From an uncultured bacterium (GTDB taxonomy: Bacteria > Actinomycetota > Coriobacteriia > Coriobacteriales > Eggerthellaceae), in NCBI GenBank assembly GCA_937890835.1, contig CALADF010000056.1, positions 1 through 53,429 of the forward strand: 53,429 bases of DNA, in the 5' to 3' direction. A program made the position numbers and the translations under genes. The notes beneath the pieces are model-generated. The model made no database searches and had not been told where the DNA came from. It was given only the letters and a program-made list of their open reading frames with translations. Position 1 is the first letter of the stretch. Each line of letters starts with the position of its first letter. Positions 42,990 through 52,658 of the stretch are shown piece by piece.

Positions 42990-43025
42990 GAGACCCCCTT
43001 GCATCTCATAACGCAAGGGGGTCTC
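42990..43025 (-). terminator. Hairpin between rplI and dnaB
   Basis: A perfect stem GAGACCCCCTTGC/GCAAGGGGGTCTC (42990-43002 with 43013-43025) lies in the short gap. Without a T run it may reduce rather than stop transcription into dnaB, or protect the upstream mRNA end. Confidence 0.6.
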
Positions 43026-43051
43026 AAGTAACAAGCGAACGAATACCGAGC

Positions 43052-43585
43052 TTACTCGGCGTCCTCCGCAACAGCCTCGGCGGCCTCGGCGGTCTCGACG
43101 ACCTCCTCGACCTCCTCGGCGGCATTCTCGACCACGTCGTTCTCGCCCGCGACGACAACCTTCACGGTCGCCTTGATGTTGCGGTAGATGGAGACGACGA
43201 CCTCGTGCTCGCCGGCAACCTTGATCGGCTTGCCAAGCTCAACGCGACGCTTGTCGATCTCAATGCCGAGAGCGGCCTCGATGGCCTCGGCAACCATGGG
43301 AGCGGTGACCGAGCCGAACAGCTGGCCCTCTTCGCCGACCTGCGCGATGATGCGCACGGACGCACCGGCAAGCTTCTCAGCGAGCTCGTTCGCGTTAGCG
43401 ATACGAACCTCTTCGCGCTTGGCGATGTTGTTCTTACGCTCCTCGAGCTGCTTGAGGTTGCCCTTGGTCGCGCGGATAGCGTAACCCTGGGTGAGCAGGT
43501 AGTTGTTAGCAAAGCCGGGAGCCACGTCGATGACGTCGCCCTCGCCGCCCTTGCCCTTGAGCTCCTTGAGCAGAATAACCTTCAT
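43052..43585 (-). CDS. rplI: Ribosomal protein bL9
   Basis: The N-terminal domain MKVILLKELKGKGGEGDVIDVAPGFANNYLL is diagnostic (shown in part), followed by the connecting helix and the C-terminal domain with GQLFGSVTAPMVAEAI. At 177 residues it is about 28 longer than usual, with an extra Glu/Ala/Val tail. AAGGAGG precedes the ATG. Confidence 0.97.
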   Translation of the reverse strand: MKVILLKELKGKGGEGDVIDVAPGFANNYLLTQGYAIRATKGNLKQLEERKNNIAKREEVRIANANELAEKLAGASVRIIAQVGEEGQLFGSVTAPMVAEAIEAALGIEIDKRRVELGKPIKVAGEHEVVVSIYRNIKATVKVVVAGENDVVENAAEEVEEVVETAEAAEAVAEDAE

Positions 43586-43594
43586 GTGTCCTCC

Positions 43595-43858
43595 TTAGCC
43601 ACGGTTGCGGCGGTCGCCGCGGCCGCTCACAGCGGGGACGGTGTAGGGCATCAAAGCCATCTCGCGAGCACGCTTGACAGCATTCGCGATGTCGCGCTGA
43701 TGCTGGGTGCAGGCACCCGTCACGCGACGCGGCTTGATCTTGCCACGATCAGTAACATATTTACGCAGCATTTGAGTGTCTTTGTAATCGACATACTCAA
43801 CGTCGTCTTTGCAGAACTGGCAATACTTACGACGAGGCTGCTTAGCGTAATCGGCCAT
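43595..43858 (-). CDS. rpsR: Ribosomal protein bS18
   Basis: An 87-residue small-subunit protein. It has RRKYCQFCKDDVEYVDYKD, LRKYVTDRGKIKPRRVTGAC and QHQRDIANAVKRAREMAL. The CQFC pair with the later Cys and His is the zinc-binding C+ form. It pairs with S6 on the 30S platform. AGAGG lies before the ATG. Confidence 0.97.
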   Translation of the reverse strand: MADYAKQPRRKYCQFCKDDVEYVDYKDTQMLRKYVTDRGKIKPRRVTGACTQHQRDIANAVKRAREMALMPYTVPAVSGRGDRRNRG

Positions 43859-43878
43859 TTTAACCTCTTTCGTTTCGC

Positions 43879-44352
43879 TTAAAACGGGATGTCTTCGTCA
43901 TACACCGAAGAGGAGGCGTCGATTGCGGGAGCAGGCGCACTGTACGCGGGCGCTGCGTTGTATGCAGGCGCCGCGTTGTAGCTCGGCGCACCGTAGTCGT
44001 GAGACTGCTGCTGCGATCCGCTGTTACGACTCGACATGAACTCGAGCTCGTCGACGATAACCTCGATCTTGCTGCGCTTCTGCCCGTCGCGCTCCCACTG
44101 GCTCCAGCGAAGCTTGCCCTCGATGGAAACCTTGGTGCCCTTGGACAGGTAGTTGGCAAGGCTTTGAGCGCGCTGACCGAACATGGTGCAGTCAATGAAG
44201 TTCGGATAGTCCTCCCATTCACCGGTTTGCGGATTCTTACGGCGATCGTTCACCGCAACACCCATGCTCATGACAGGCATGCCCGACTGAGTCTGGCGAA
44301 GCTCGGGGTCGCGCGTCAGGTTACCGCTAATGATCACTCGATTGATGCTCAT
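43879..44352 (-). CDS. ssb: Single-stranded DNA-binding protein
   Basis: A 157-residue protein. The OB fold starts NRVIISGNLTRDPELRQTQSG, with VSIEGKLRWSQWERDGQKRSKIEVIVDELEFM closing it (partial quote). The linker is Ala/Tyr/Pro-rich with short repeats (PSYNAAPAYNAAPAYSAPA), and the end is DEDIPF, the acidic tip that recruits replication proteins. It lies between rpsF and rpsR as in most bacteria. Confidence 0.96.
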   Translation of the reverse strand: MSINRVIISGNLTRDPELRQTQSGMPVMSMGVAVNDRRKNPQTGEWEDYPNFIDCTMFGQRAQSLANYLSKGTKVSIEGKLRWSQWERDGQKRSKIEVIVDELEFMSSRNSGSQQQSHDYGAPSYNAAPAYNAAPAYSAPAPAIDASSSVYDEDIPF

Positions 44353-44399
44353 ATCTTCCTCTTCTCACACTGGACGGCACGAAGCCGCCCGATTTCACA

Positions 44400-44693
44400 C
44401 TAGTCGCGATCGGTGCGGGCAACGATCATATGACGCACAACCGCATCGGTGATGCGCAGCACGCGATCGAGCTCTGCAATGTTTTGCGGATCGGTGTGGA
44501 AATCGATGAGGGTGTAGTCACCATCGGTAAGACCATTGATCTCGTAAGCGAGTTTGCGCTTTCCCCACACGTCGACGTTGTCAACGACACCGTTGCCGGC
44601 AGCGATCGTGGTCTCGATACGCTTCATAACGCCAGCGCGCGTCTCTTCGTCGATAGCGGGAGCGACAAAAAACAGCAGTTCATAAGCCTTCAT
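44400..44693 (-). CDS. rpsF: Ribosomal protein bS6
   Basis: A 97-residue protein with MKAYELLFFVAPAIDEETRAG, VWGKRKLAYEINGLTDGDYTLIDF and ELDRVLRITDAVVRHMIVA. The ATG at 44693 has a perfect AAAGGAGGTGA site. First gene of the ribosomal/replication series. Confidence 0.97.
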   Translation of the reverse strand: MKAYELLFFVAPAIDEETRAGVMKRIETTIAAGNGVVDNVDVWGKRKLAYEINGLTDGDYTLIDFHTDPQNIAELDRVLRITDAVVRHMIVARTDRD

Positions 44694-44718
44694 CAGCTCA
44701 CCTCCTTTGGACTTTACG

Positions 44719-44749
44719 GCCCCGGGCTGGTGAAGGCGCTCACCGGGGC
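44719..44749 (-). promoter_or_regulatory. Candidate S6:S18-binding rpsF leader
   Basis: Minus-strand structure GCCCC/GGGGC enclosing GGTGA/TCACC, with the unpaired AGCCC on one side only. A stem with an asymmetric C-rich bulge just before rpsF fits the known autoregulatory site for the S6:S18 complex in other bacteria. Inferred from structure and position. Confidence 0.5.
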
Positions 44750-45105
44750 AGGATAACAGCCTGCCTAGTTTAACAAACCGCCTTCGAGTTCGTAAGTCCA
44801 TATCCTTCTCATCACGTTTCCCACACATGAACGCGTGTCCAACCCGCATCGCTCGGCAGCACGTGCCATGCAACCGCATCGCGACCTTCGGGGGCCGCCC
44901 TGTCAACCCGATTACGCCCTCCAGACTTTTCGGTCCGCAGCGGCTCCCGAAGCGCTGGCGCAATAGTAATACGGCGTTCTTTCACATTCATGGCGGAAAT
45001 CAGACCCGGACCAACCATCAAACCGGCACGTAGGATCACGGACACACGGTTTTTTCCACTCAGGTTCTTTCAGATGCCACTCTCTTAATCGCCATCATAC
45101 GCAAC
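44750..45105. other. Intergenic region upstream of rpsF
   Basis: About 350 bases with no convincing gene; short open frames on both strands have no protein-like character. It should hold the rpsF operon promoter, but I find no strong -10/-35 pair. Confidence 0.4.
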
Positions 45106-45133
45106 GGGGGCTGCGCTATATCGCGCAGCCCCC
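45106..45133 (-). terminator. Terminator after the 171-residue protein gene
   Basis: A perfect 11-bp stem GGGGGCTGCGC/GCGCAGCCCCC (45106-45116 with 45123-45133) about 40 bases after the stop. No T run follows. Confidence 0.6.
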
Positions 45134-45173
45134 GTCTTCAATCTTGCAGTAAACCAGCAGCGGCCAAGCAGCC

Positions 45174-45689
45174 CTACAGCTCCTCCGCGACGTCTTCCTC
45201 GAGGTAACGCTCCTCGATCTCGTCCTCCGAGTACTCGCTCGCAGCCTTGAGGTTCTCCATGAAGTTCGGAGCTTCGCCGACGTAGGCGGGCTCCTCCTCG
45301 AACACGGGATTCTCACCCTCCTCCATGGTGTAAAGGTAACCGACGGCATACCCCGCCTCTTCGCCGGGGATACCGCCCTCGGCAATAAGCGCGTCCATCA
45401 CGCCGTCATCGGTTTCGATATACCCGTCGTAGCACAAAGCATACGCCTCAGCGCCACGCGCACCGCGCACCGTATGCTTGGCGAAGTTAAAGCATTCCTC
45501 GGCGCTATCCCCGGGATGGGATTCGATGAACAGGTTGTCCTTGACCACGAGCGTCGTGAACGGGATGACGTCAGCCCCCTGCGACATCTTGCTCTTCGCC
45601 TCGTCGAGAGCGAACAGCAGAACCTTCTCGAGAACCTCGGGGATCTCGGGCACCTCTTCGCTCGAGTTCTCAACCTCACGATCGGCCAT
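45174..45689 (-). CDS. Acidic conserved-type hypothetical protein
   Basis: A 171-residue soluble protein rich in Glu. The middle part reads like a folded alpha/beta domain (IPFTTLVVKDNLFIESHPGD, YALCYDGYIETDDG), followed by an acidic end (EIEERYLEEDVAEEL). No signal peptide or membrane segment. The ATG at 45689 has AAGGGGG upstream; the longer in-frame extension is basic and unlike protein. I do not recognise a family. Confidence 0.75.
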   Translation of the reverse strand: MADREVENSSEEVPEIPEVLEKVLLFALDEAKSKMSQGADVIPFTTLVVKDNLFIESHPGDSAEECFNFAKHTVRGARGAEAYALCYDGYIETDDGVMDALIAEGGIPGEEAGYAVGYLYTMEEGENPVFEEEPAYVGEAPNFMENLKAASEYSEDEIEERYLEEDVAEEL

Positions 45690-45930
45690 AACGGCCCCCT
45701 TTCTTAAACGAGACGTTTCGACCCGCTTCAAACTGCATCTTCGAAATGCCGTGGTCTTCCGTCGATACGCTTGCCGTCCCCGCCATGAAGGCGGCCTTGT
45801 CTCTATCATTTGAACGTAGTGTATAGGTTCCCCCAGCAACGACCAAGCGAAACGATTTCTTTACGACGTATCTCCAGACAAGCGGAATCGCGTATCGCCC
45901 CACCTTGGTGCAAGCGCCTGCGGGCATGCG

Positions 45931-45992
45931 CCTGAGAACATGCCGCGGGCATGTTCTCAGGGCGGCGCATGACCTCCCGGTTCGAACCCTCC
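45931..45992 (-). repeat. Post-tRNA-Ser repeat, copy 2, with perfect hairpin
   Basis: The 33-base core at 45960-45992 matches 17136-17168 with one mismatch on the opposite strand. It lies behind tRNA-Ser(CGA) and its terminator just as copy 1 lies behind tRNA-Ser(UGA). A perfect 14-bp hairpin CCTGAGAACATGCC/GGCATGTTCTCAGG (45931-45944 with 45948-45961) follows it directly. Confidence 0.6.
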
Positions 45993-46020
45993 TCGGGATC
46001 CTCCGGGTTCTTACGAAAAT

Positions 46021-46044
46021 GAAAAAGCCCCGTCGCCGGGGCTT
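46021..46044 (-). terminator. Terminator after the tRNA-Ser pair
   Basis: Minus-strand AAGCCCC/GGGGCTT hairpin followed by TTT (A run 46022-46026). Confidence 0.88.
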
Positions 46045-46053
46045 AGGATGTTC

Positions 46054-46146
46054 TGGCGGAGGAGGAGGGATTCGAACCCTCGTCACCCGGGTTACGGGTG
46101 AAACGGTTTTCGAGACCGCCGCATTCAACCACTCTGCCACCCCTCC
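46054..46146 (-). tRNA. tRNA-Ser (anticodon CGA)
   Basis: Class II tRNA of 93 bases with encoded CCA. Anticodon loop CTCGAAA giving CGA, a long variable arm (ACCCGTAACCCGGGT), T-loop GGTTCGAATCC. Cotranscribed after tRNA-Ser(GGA). Confidence 0.95.
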
Positions 46147-46190
46147 GCATGGGGTGTGCGCATATATGATCACCCATAGGTGGAAAAGTC

Positions 46191-46282
46191 TGGCGGAGAG
46201 ATGGGGATTCGAACCCCAGATACGCTTTTGGCGCATACACGATTTCCAATCGTGCTCCTTCGGCCAGCTCGGACATCTCTCC
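46191..46282 (-). tRNA. tRNA-Ser (anticodon GGA)
   Basis: Class II tRNA of 92 bases with encoded CCA. Acceptor GGAGAGA/TCTCTCC, anticodon loop TTGGAAA giving GGA, long variable arm, T-loop GGTTCGAATCC. Confidence 0.95.
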
Positions 46283-46323
46283 GCGTATCAAAGCTGATGC
46301 TAAACTGCATGCAGCAGCTACGT

Positions 46324-46352
46324 AGTATATCGCAGGCATTCATTGGGGGCAA
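46324..46352 (-). promoter_or_regulatory. Promoter of the tRNA-Ser(GGA)-Ser(CGA) pair
   Basis: Minus-strand TTGCCC (46352-46347), 17-base spacer, TATACT (46329-46324), about 40 bases before the first tRNA. Confidence 0.65.
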
Positions 46353-46447
46353 GAGAAATTTTCACCCTTTCTTCCGCCTGTCGGAGGGTGGTCACCGGAA
46401 GTTGCCGCCGATGGCAATCGGGCGTCCGCCCGACACCCGCGGGGCGC

Positions 46448-47419
46448 TTACCAGACCAAGGGCTCGCCGTCGCGCATAACGCATACGTCGTCGAGATAAA
46501 GCGTCGGGCGCAAGATAATACCGTCGTAATGGCAATCAGCTTTCGTCACTCCGCCGAACGACGTGTTCGTCCCGAATGCGATGTGCACAGATCCGTACAG
46601 CTTCTCATCCTCGAGTATGTTGCCGCTCAAGATCGCGGCGTCGTTGGTCCCGATGCCGAGCTCGGCTATAGTTCCGTTCTCCGGCTTCTCGAACAGAATG
46701 CCAAGCTGGTCTTTATACGAGCCGTTTGCACCGGCTCCACGCGCGTCAACGAGGGAGCCCTTGCGGATCTCGACCTCCAGCGGTTCGGAGAGGATGCCGA
46801 CCCCGACCATCGACCCGTCGATCACCATCGTTCCGTCGACGCCGTCTTCCAACGGCGCAATGTAGGCCTCACCTGACGGAAAGTTCCCGCACTCACCTGG
46901 GTTTCGGTACACGCCAGGGCTCGAAACGCCGCGACGTCCCTCCAAATCAAGCTCGAGCACGTGCCCGTCTTTCTCGATACGCGCTTTGCTCGCTTGCGTG
47001 AGCAACTCGGTCATCTTCGCCGTCCGCCGTTCGACTTCCGCATAATCGGCGCACGCGGCGCCCTCCTGGAGCATCGAAGCCGTGATCCCCGGCATGGTGA
47101 CCACTCGCGCGCCTGCGGCGGCGGCTTCGATACGGGCGGACGTGTGGGTGAGCGACTTCGCCGTCGGACACACCACCACATCGGCGGATTTCATGGCGGC
47201 GGAAACCGCGGAAGGCGGCTCTTCACCGTTGACGTTGCCCACGGGCATGAGCATCATCGAAGCTCGAACGTCCATAGAGCGAGCGACATCGTAGAGCATA
47301 CGCCCGATATCGTACGTGTCCTCGTCAGTGACGACGAGCAGCGTTTCATCATCTTTCAGCGCAAGATTCACCTCTATTATCGAGCGAGCGCGTTCTTCGA
47401 TCGATGCAGTTGAAGCCAT
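46448..47419 (-). CDS. M29-family aminopeptidase-like metalloprotein
   Basis: A 323-residue protein of the AmpS/M29 aminopeptidase superfamily, which also contains NicX-type ring-cleaving dioxygenases. Candidate metal ligands appear in GNFPSGEAYIAPLED (Glu), ELGIGTNDAAILSG (family G-T/N motif), VHIAFGTNTSFGG (His) and CHYDGII (His, Asp). The protein is about 80 residues shorter than classical AmpS. It would release N-terminal residues from peptides in the cytoplasm; a different hydrolase role is possible. AAGGAAGG precedes the ATG. The parvulin gene lies upstream on the same strand. Confidence 0.75.
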   Translation of the reverse strand: MASTASIEERARSIIEVNLALKDDETLLVVTDEDTYDIGRMLYDVARSMDVRASMMLMPVGNVNGEEPPSAVSAAMKSADVVVCPTAKSLTHTSARIEAAAAGARVVTMPGITASMLQEGAACADYAEVERRTAKMTELLTQASKARIEKDGHVLELDLEGRRGVSSPGVYRNPGECGNFPSGEAYIAPLEDGVDGTMVIDGSMVGVGILSEPLEVEIRKGSLVDARGAGANGSYKDQLGILFEKPENGTIAELGIGTNDAAILSGNILEDEKLYGSVHIAFGTNTSFGGVTKADCHYDGIILRPTLYLDDVCVMRDGEPLVW

Positions 47420-47444
47420 GTCCGAACCTTCCTTTCCTGAAACG

Positions 47445-47475
47445 AAAAAGCCGCCTCGCAGGTGAACGAAGCGGC
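47445..47475 (-). terminator. Terminator after the parvulin lipoprotein gene
   Basis: Minus-strand GCCGC/GCGGC stem (47471-47475 with 47450-47454), followed by TTTTTCG. Confidence 0.7.
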
Positions 47476-47529
47476 CTTCGACGCCAAATCAAACAGTACG
47501 ATACCGAAATCGACCAAGCGGAAGCCGGC

Positions 47530-48723
47530 CTAGCTCGACGCGGCGGCCGAACTCGACGCAGATCCGTTTTCGGCGGAAGACGCATCGCCCGACTCGGAAG
47601 AGGAGCTCGACGAACCCTGATCCTCGGAATCGGAGGAATCAGCCGAGGAGCTCACCTCGGAACCAAGTTCGCCCGAGGTGTCCGAGCTAGACGAATATTT
47701 GCTCATATCAATGTAGTAGGACAACCCGGAGGGCATGTCGTTGATAACCACATCGGACGAATCACGACAAGAGGAAAGCCAGTCGCTGTAAGCAGTTTGC
47801 TCGTTTTGTTGTAAGACCATGGAGCGAATCGTCTCGACGAACTCGCTGGGGATCTGATCGATGCTCGTGATCTCATCGGGGGCGTTGAACACCTGAGTGC
47901 ATTTGATGATATGGATACCGTAGCTGCTGGTCACCAGTCCGCTGACCTGCCCCTCCGACAACTCCTTCAAGCCGTTGGTGTACTCGGTCACGAACGAGGA
48001 CAGTTTATCCCAACCCACGTCGCCACCTTGCGCGGCGGATCCGGTGTCTTTGGAGTACTGCTCGGCCGCGGTGGCGAAATCAAGCGTTCCGGCGTTGATC
48101 TGATCGAGAACCTGCTGGGCCGTTTCGGTATCAGACGCATCAAACAGGATATGGGAGGAACGCTTCGCGCCATCGTAATACGTTGCGTAAGTAGAGGCAG
48201 CGGTGAGGAGCTGCTCATCAGTGGGAGCCGCATCCTCGGCAAAAGATTCGATCACGCCCTGGTAAAGAAGAGAGAGCTTGATGTTCTCGCGATACTGATC
48301 CTCGGTGATGCCGACGGAAGAAAGCGCCGCCTGCCACTTCTCGTCGTTCTCGTAATTCGCCTTCATGGACTCGACGTTCTCATCAACCGTCGCGTCGTCA
48401 ACGGTTACGCCACGATCGCCCGCCTTCTGAAGCAGGATCTCCTGATTGATGAGACCGTCGAGGACCTCCTCGCGAACCGACTCCGGCGTATAGCCGTACT
48501 GGGCCATCCACGTGCCCCACGAATCCTCGTCGGAGAGAGACTGCTGCTCGCGCACGCTGTCGACCATGGCGGTGACCTCGTCCTCGGAGATCTCGGTCCC
48601 GTTAACGGTCGCAGCGACGCCGCCGCCCGAGCCGGTTGCGCCCGAACACCCGGCGAGGCTCCATGCGCAGGCGGCCGCCAAACCGACCGTCACCACGCTT
48701 TTCGCAAGGGATATCTTCTTCAT
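47530..48723 (-). CDS. Parvulin-type peptidyl-prolyl isomerase lipoprotein (PrsA/SurA-like)
   Basis: A 397-residue exported chaperone. The lipobox LAGC puts the lipid-modified Cys at residue 26. A SurA_N-type helical region follows (VNGTEISEDEVTAMVDSVREQQ; YGYTPESVREEVLDGLINQEILLQKA). The PpiC rotamase domain is at about residues 205-320 (SSHILFDASDTETAQQVLDQ; YSKDTGSAAQGGDVGW; SYGIHIIKCTQV). The last roughly 60 residues are a Ser/Glu/Ala-rich, probably disordered tail. It should help fold secreted proteins at the outer face of the membrane. The ATG at 48723 has AAAGGCAG upstream. Confidence 0.88.
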   Translation of the reverse strand: MKKISLAKSVVTVGLAAACAWSLAGCSGATGSGGGVAATVNGTEISEDEVTAMVDSVREQQSLSDEDSWGTWMAQYGYTPESVREEVLDGLINQEILLQKAGDRGVTVDDATVDENVESMKANYENDEKWQAALSSVGITEDQYRENIKLSLLYQGVIESFAEDAAPTDEQLLTAASTYATYYDGAKRSSHILFDASDTETAQQVLDQINAGTLDFATAAEQYSKDTGSAAQGGDVGWDKLSSFVTEYTNGLKELSEGQVSGLVTSSYGIHIIKCTQVFNAPDEITSIDQIPSEFVETIRSMVLQQNEQTAYSDWLSSCRDSSDVVINDMPSGLSYYIDMSKYSSSSDTSGELGSEVSSSADSSDSEDQGSSSSSSESGDASSAENGSASSSAAASS

Positions 48724-48917
48724 GACTGCCTTTCTCTCACATAAGCCCGGGGCCGCAGCCGGAAGGCTGCGAAACCGAAACCTTATGGTTGTTTCGGCGT
48801 GTATTTTCGCACACGGACAATAGGGCGGGCGAAGCAGCACAATATGCCCACTTTCGATTCACACGGTCGAACAATTCGAACGGCTTTTACCTGGTGTTTT
48901 CCGACGGGCGTCGATAT

Positions 48918-48951
48918 GAAAAACTCCCCTTTCCTATAAGAGAAAGGGGAG
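48918..48951 (-). terminator. Terminator after typA
   Basis: Minus-strand CTCCCCTTTC/GAAAGGGGAG hairpin (48942-48951 with 48924-48933), followed by TTTTTC. Confidence 0.85.
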
Positions 48952-48989
48952 CTCAGCTCCATGGAGCAATGCATCCTGCAGGCGACTTC

Positions 48990-50801
<1,812 letters not shown>

Positions 50802-50879
50802 GCTTTTCTTTCCTGCTCTCTTTGAAAACAACGACGCAAGCATGCGGCCTGCGTTAGACCCGCATTCGCTTCGCATCGG

Positions 50880-51779
50880 CTATCTACTCTTGGGATTGCT
50901 GGTGTATGGTAACACTTCACCCATCATCCATTGGCGGCTTTTAAGGCAAAGGGGCGCCAAGACCGCCGTCGAAAGCGCAAGAACAACGAGATCTCCACAG
51001 TTGCCCGTAACATGCGTTGCCGGCAGGGCCCCTTTCGCAATGAGAGCAGGTGCGAAATACAGCAGATCGAACGCCGTATGAGCGACGATGGAAAGCCACA
51101 CGGAACCCGTTCTCACCATGAGCGCCGTCATGCAGAATCCGAACATTCCCGCCTGGAGTAACTTCAGAGCGATCTGCGTGACGACGATGAACCCTGCGAG
51201 CTCCCCTTCGACAACAATCGGGGGGGAGCCGACGACATGCAGCAACGCGAACAGCACGGATCCCATAAGCGCCGCGGATGCCATAGGCGGGATCGCCTTG
51301 CGCGACCCTCCGGCGCTCTCCTCAACTGTGTCGCCATTATGGATAATCAACCGGTTGTACAGACAAGTTACGAGCAGTCCGCGAAAAAGAGCCTCCTCGA
51401 ACACTCCCGTCGCCGCGCATATCAGCGCACCCACGCCGAACGCCTCCCATGCCGAGGCGACACTTCGGTCTCCATACGCAAAAAAGCTCGTGCCGGATGG
51501 CGAAACGACAACCGAGCAGATCGCAGCGAGGGCGCCGACCGCGACCACGCCCGCCGCCAAACGCACAGTCGAAACTGCGGGGGCGCGCCACCGCGCAAGG
51601 TCGGGGATTAAACCGAGAAGAAGGGCCATCGAGACGACGGCGGAAGCGACCGTGCTCATCAGCTGGTTAGCGAGATCGGAGCCCGTCGCCACACTCCCCG
51701 CCGCGCCGACCAGAATCAGCGAGCCGAACAACGTCGCGAGGGGAAAGCGCTTGGGGATGTCGGTTAATGCCATGATCAT
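50880..51779 (-). CDS. CPBP-family intramembrane metalloprotease
   Basis: A 299-residue membrane protein with about eight helices. The CPBP (Abi/Rce1-like) motifs are present: GVFEEALFRGLL (EExxxR), FALLHVVG (FxxxH-like) and WLSIVAHTAFDLLYF (HxxxD). It may cleave prenylated or short membrane peptides, or take part in bacteriocin immunity; the substrate is unknown. A minus-strand TATACT (51791-51786) ends 6 bases before the ATG at 51779 and no ribosome-binding site is seen, so the transcript may be leaderless. ATG 51773 is an alternative start. Confidence 0.85.
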   Translation of the reverse strand: MIMALTDIPKRFPLATLFGSLILVGAAGSVATGSDLANQLMSTVASAVVSMALLLGLIPDLARWRAPAVSTVRLAAGVVAVGALAAICSVVVSPSGTSFFAYGDRSVASAWEAFGVGALICAATGVFEEALFRGLLVTCLYNRLIIHNGDTVEESAGGSRKAIPPMASAALMGSVLFALLHVVGSPPIVVEGELAGFIVVTQIALKLLQAGMFGFCMTALMVRTGSVWLSIVAHTAFDLLYFAPALIAKGALPATHVTGNCGDLVVLALSTAVLAPLCLKSRQWMMGEVLPYTSNPKSR

Positions 51780-51785
51780 GGGTAA

Positions 51786-51793
51786 AGTATAAT
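51786..51793. promoter_or_regulatory. Overlapping divergent -10 boxes
   Basis: AGTATAAT holds TATAAT on the plus strand (51788-51793, for the TraX gene) and TATACT on the minus strand (51791-51786, for the CPBP gene). Only one polymerase could bind at a time, implying mutually exclusive transcription. Confidence 0.5.
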
Positions 51794-51875
51794 CACACTT
51801 CAGGCATACGGCGAAAGGGCGTCCATCCCATCACCACGCGACATATCGAGCTTCTCCCTTAAAATCATCGCCATC

Positions 51876-52658
51876 GTGGGCATGACGGGCAACCACGCCG
51901 CTTATGTTCTCGGGCCGTATCTTCCCGCGTGGGTTACCGTGATCATCTTCTCCATCGGCGGCTTAACGTTTCCCGTTATGGCCTTCCTCATCGCGGAGGG
52001 CTACCATCACACTTCGAACCTGCGCCGATACGCCTCCCGTCTCGCCTTGTTCGCCTTTATATCCCAGATTCCCTATGGCTTGCTTTGGGGTTTTTCGGGC
52101 AACGTGCTGATCACGCTGCTGCTCGGCCTTGCGAGCATCCACGCGATCGAACGTCTCTCATCCCCGCTTTCGAAGATCGGAGCGGTGAGCATCGCCGTCG
52201 CCGCTAGCTCCTTCTGCGATTGGGGCATCATCGGACCGCTGCTTATCTGCCTGTTTCACGTGAAACGAGGGGAGGGGCCGAAGGGAATAGCGACGTCCAT
52301 GGTACTGCCCCTCGTCGTATTGGGCTTGCCGGCCGTGGGGTATTTTTTCGCGATCGTCGGAGGTCAGGAGCTGACCTTCTCGCCCGCCGCGTCAGCAGCG
52401 CAAGTCTCCACGCTGGCGGCTTTAGGACTCCCCACGCTTGCAAATGCGACGCTCATCGGAGATGCCCTTTTCTTGCTTCCGGCGCACACCATCGCCGCCG
52501 GTGAGATCGGTTACGTTTTCGCGGGCGTTCTCGCTGCGACGATCCTCCTTACCCGATACAGAGGAAGGCGAGGGCGTCCGCTCAAATGGTTCTTTTACTT
52601 ATACTACCCGCTCCATCTTGGAATTCTTTGGTTGGCCGGCGTCGCGCTGTGCGGTTAG
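51876..52658 (+). CDS. TraX-family membrane protein
   Basis: At least 260 residues with about seven helices. MGMTGNHAAYVLGPYLPAWV, FSIGGLTFPVMAFLIAEGYHHTSNLRRYASRL and the end WFFYLYYPLHLGILWL match TraX proteins, acetyltransferase-like membrane proteins named from F-pilin acetylation but widespread on Gram-positive chromosomes. 51876 is the first canonical start (GTG). The family-conserved SLKIIAIVGM begins about 7 codons earlier in the same open frame, so the real start is probably upstream. The best candidate is an ATC at 51825 with GAAAGGG a few bases before it. Function in this context unknown. Confidence 0.8.
   Translation: MGMTGNHAAYVLGPYLPAWVTVIIFSIGGLTFPVMAFLIAEGYHHTSNLRRYASRLALFAFISQIPYGLLWGFSGNVLITLLLGLASIHAIERLSSPLSKIGAVSIAVAASSFCDWGIIGPLLICLFHVKRGEGPKGIATSMVLPLVVLGLPAVGYFFAIVGGQELTFSPAASAAQVSTLAALGLPTLANATLIGDALFLLPAHTIAAGEIGYVFAGVLAATILLTRYRGRRGRPLKWFFYLYYPLHLGILWLAGVALCG

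Noticed and set aside
44812..45045. 77-codon minus-strand frame upstream of rpsF
   Set aside because: No ribosome-binding site, no protein-like pattern, and a competing frame of similar quality on the other strand.
51876..52658. Conjugative element marked by traX
   Set aside because: No relaxase, coupling protein, integrase or other transfer gene is nearby; chromosomal TraX-family genes are common.
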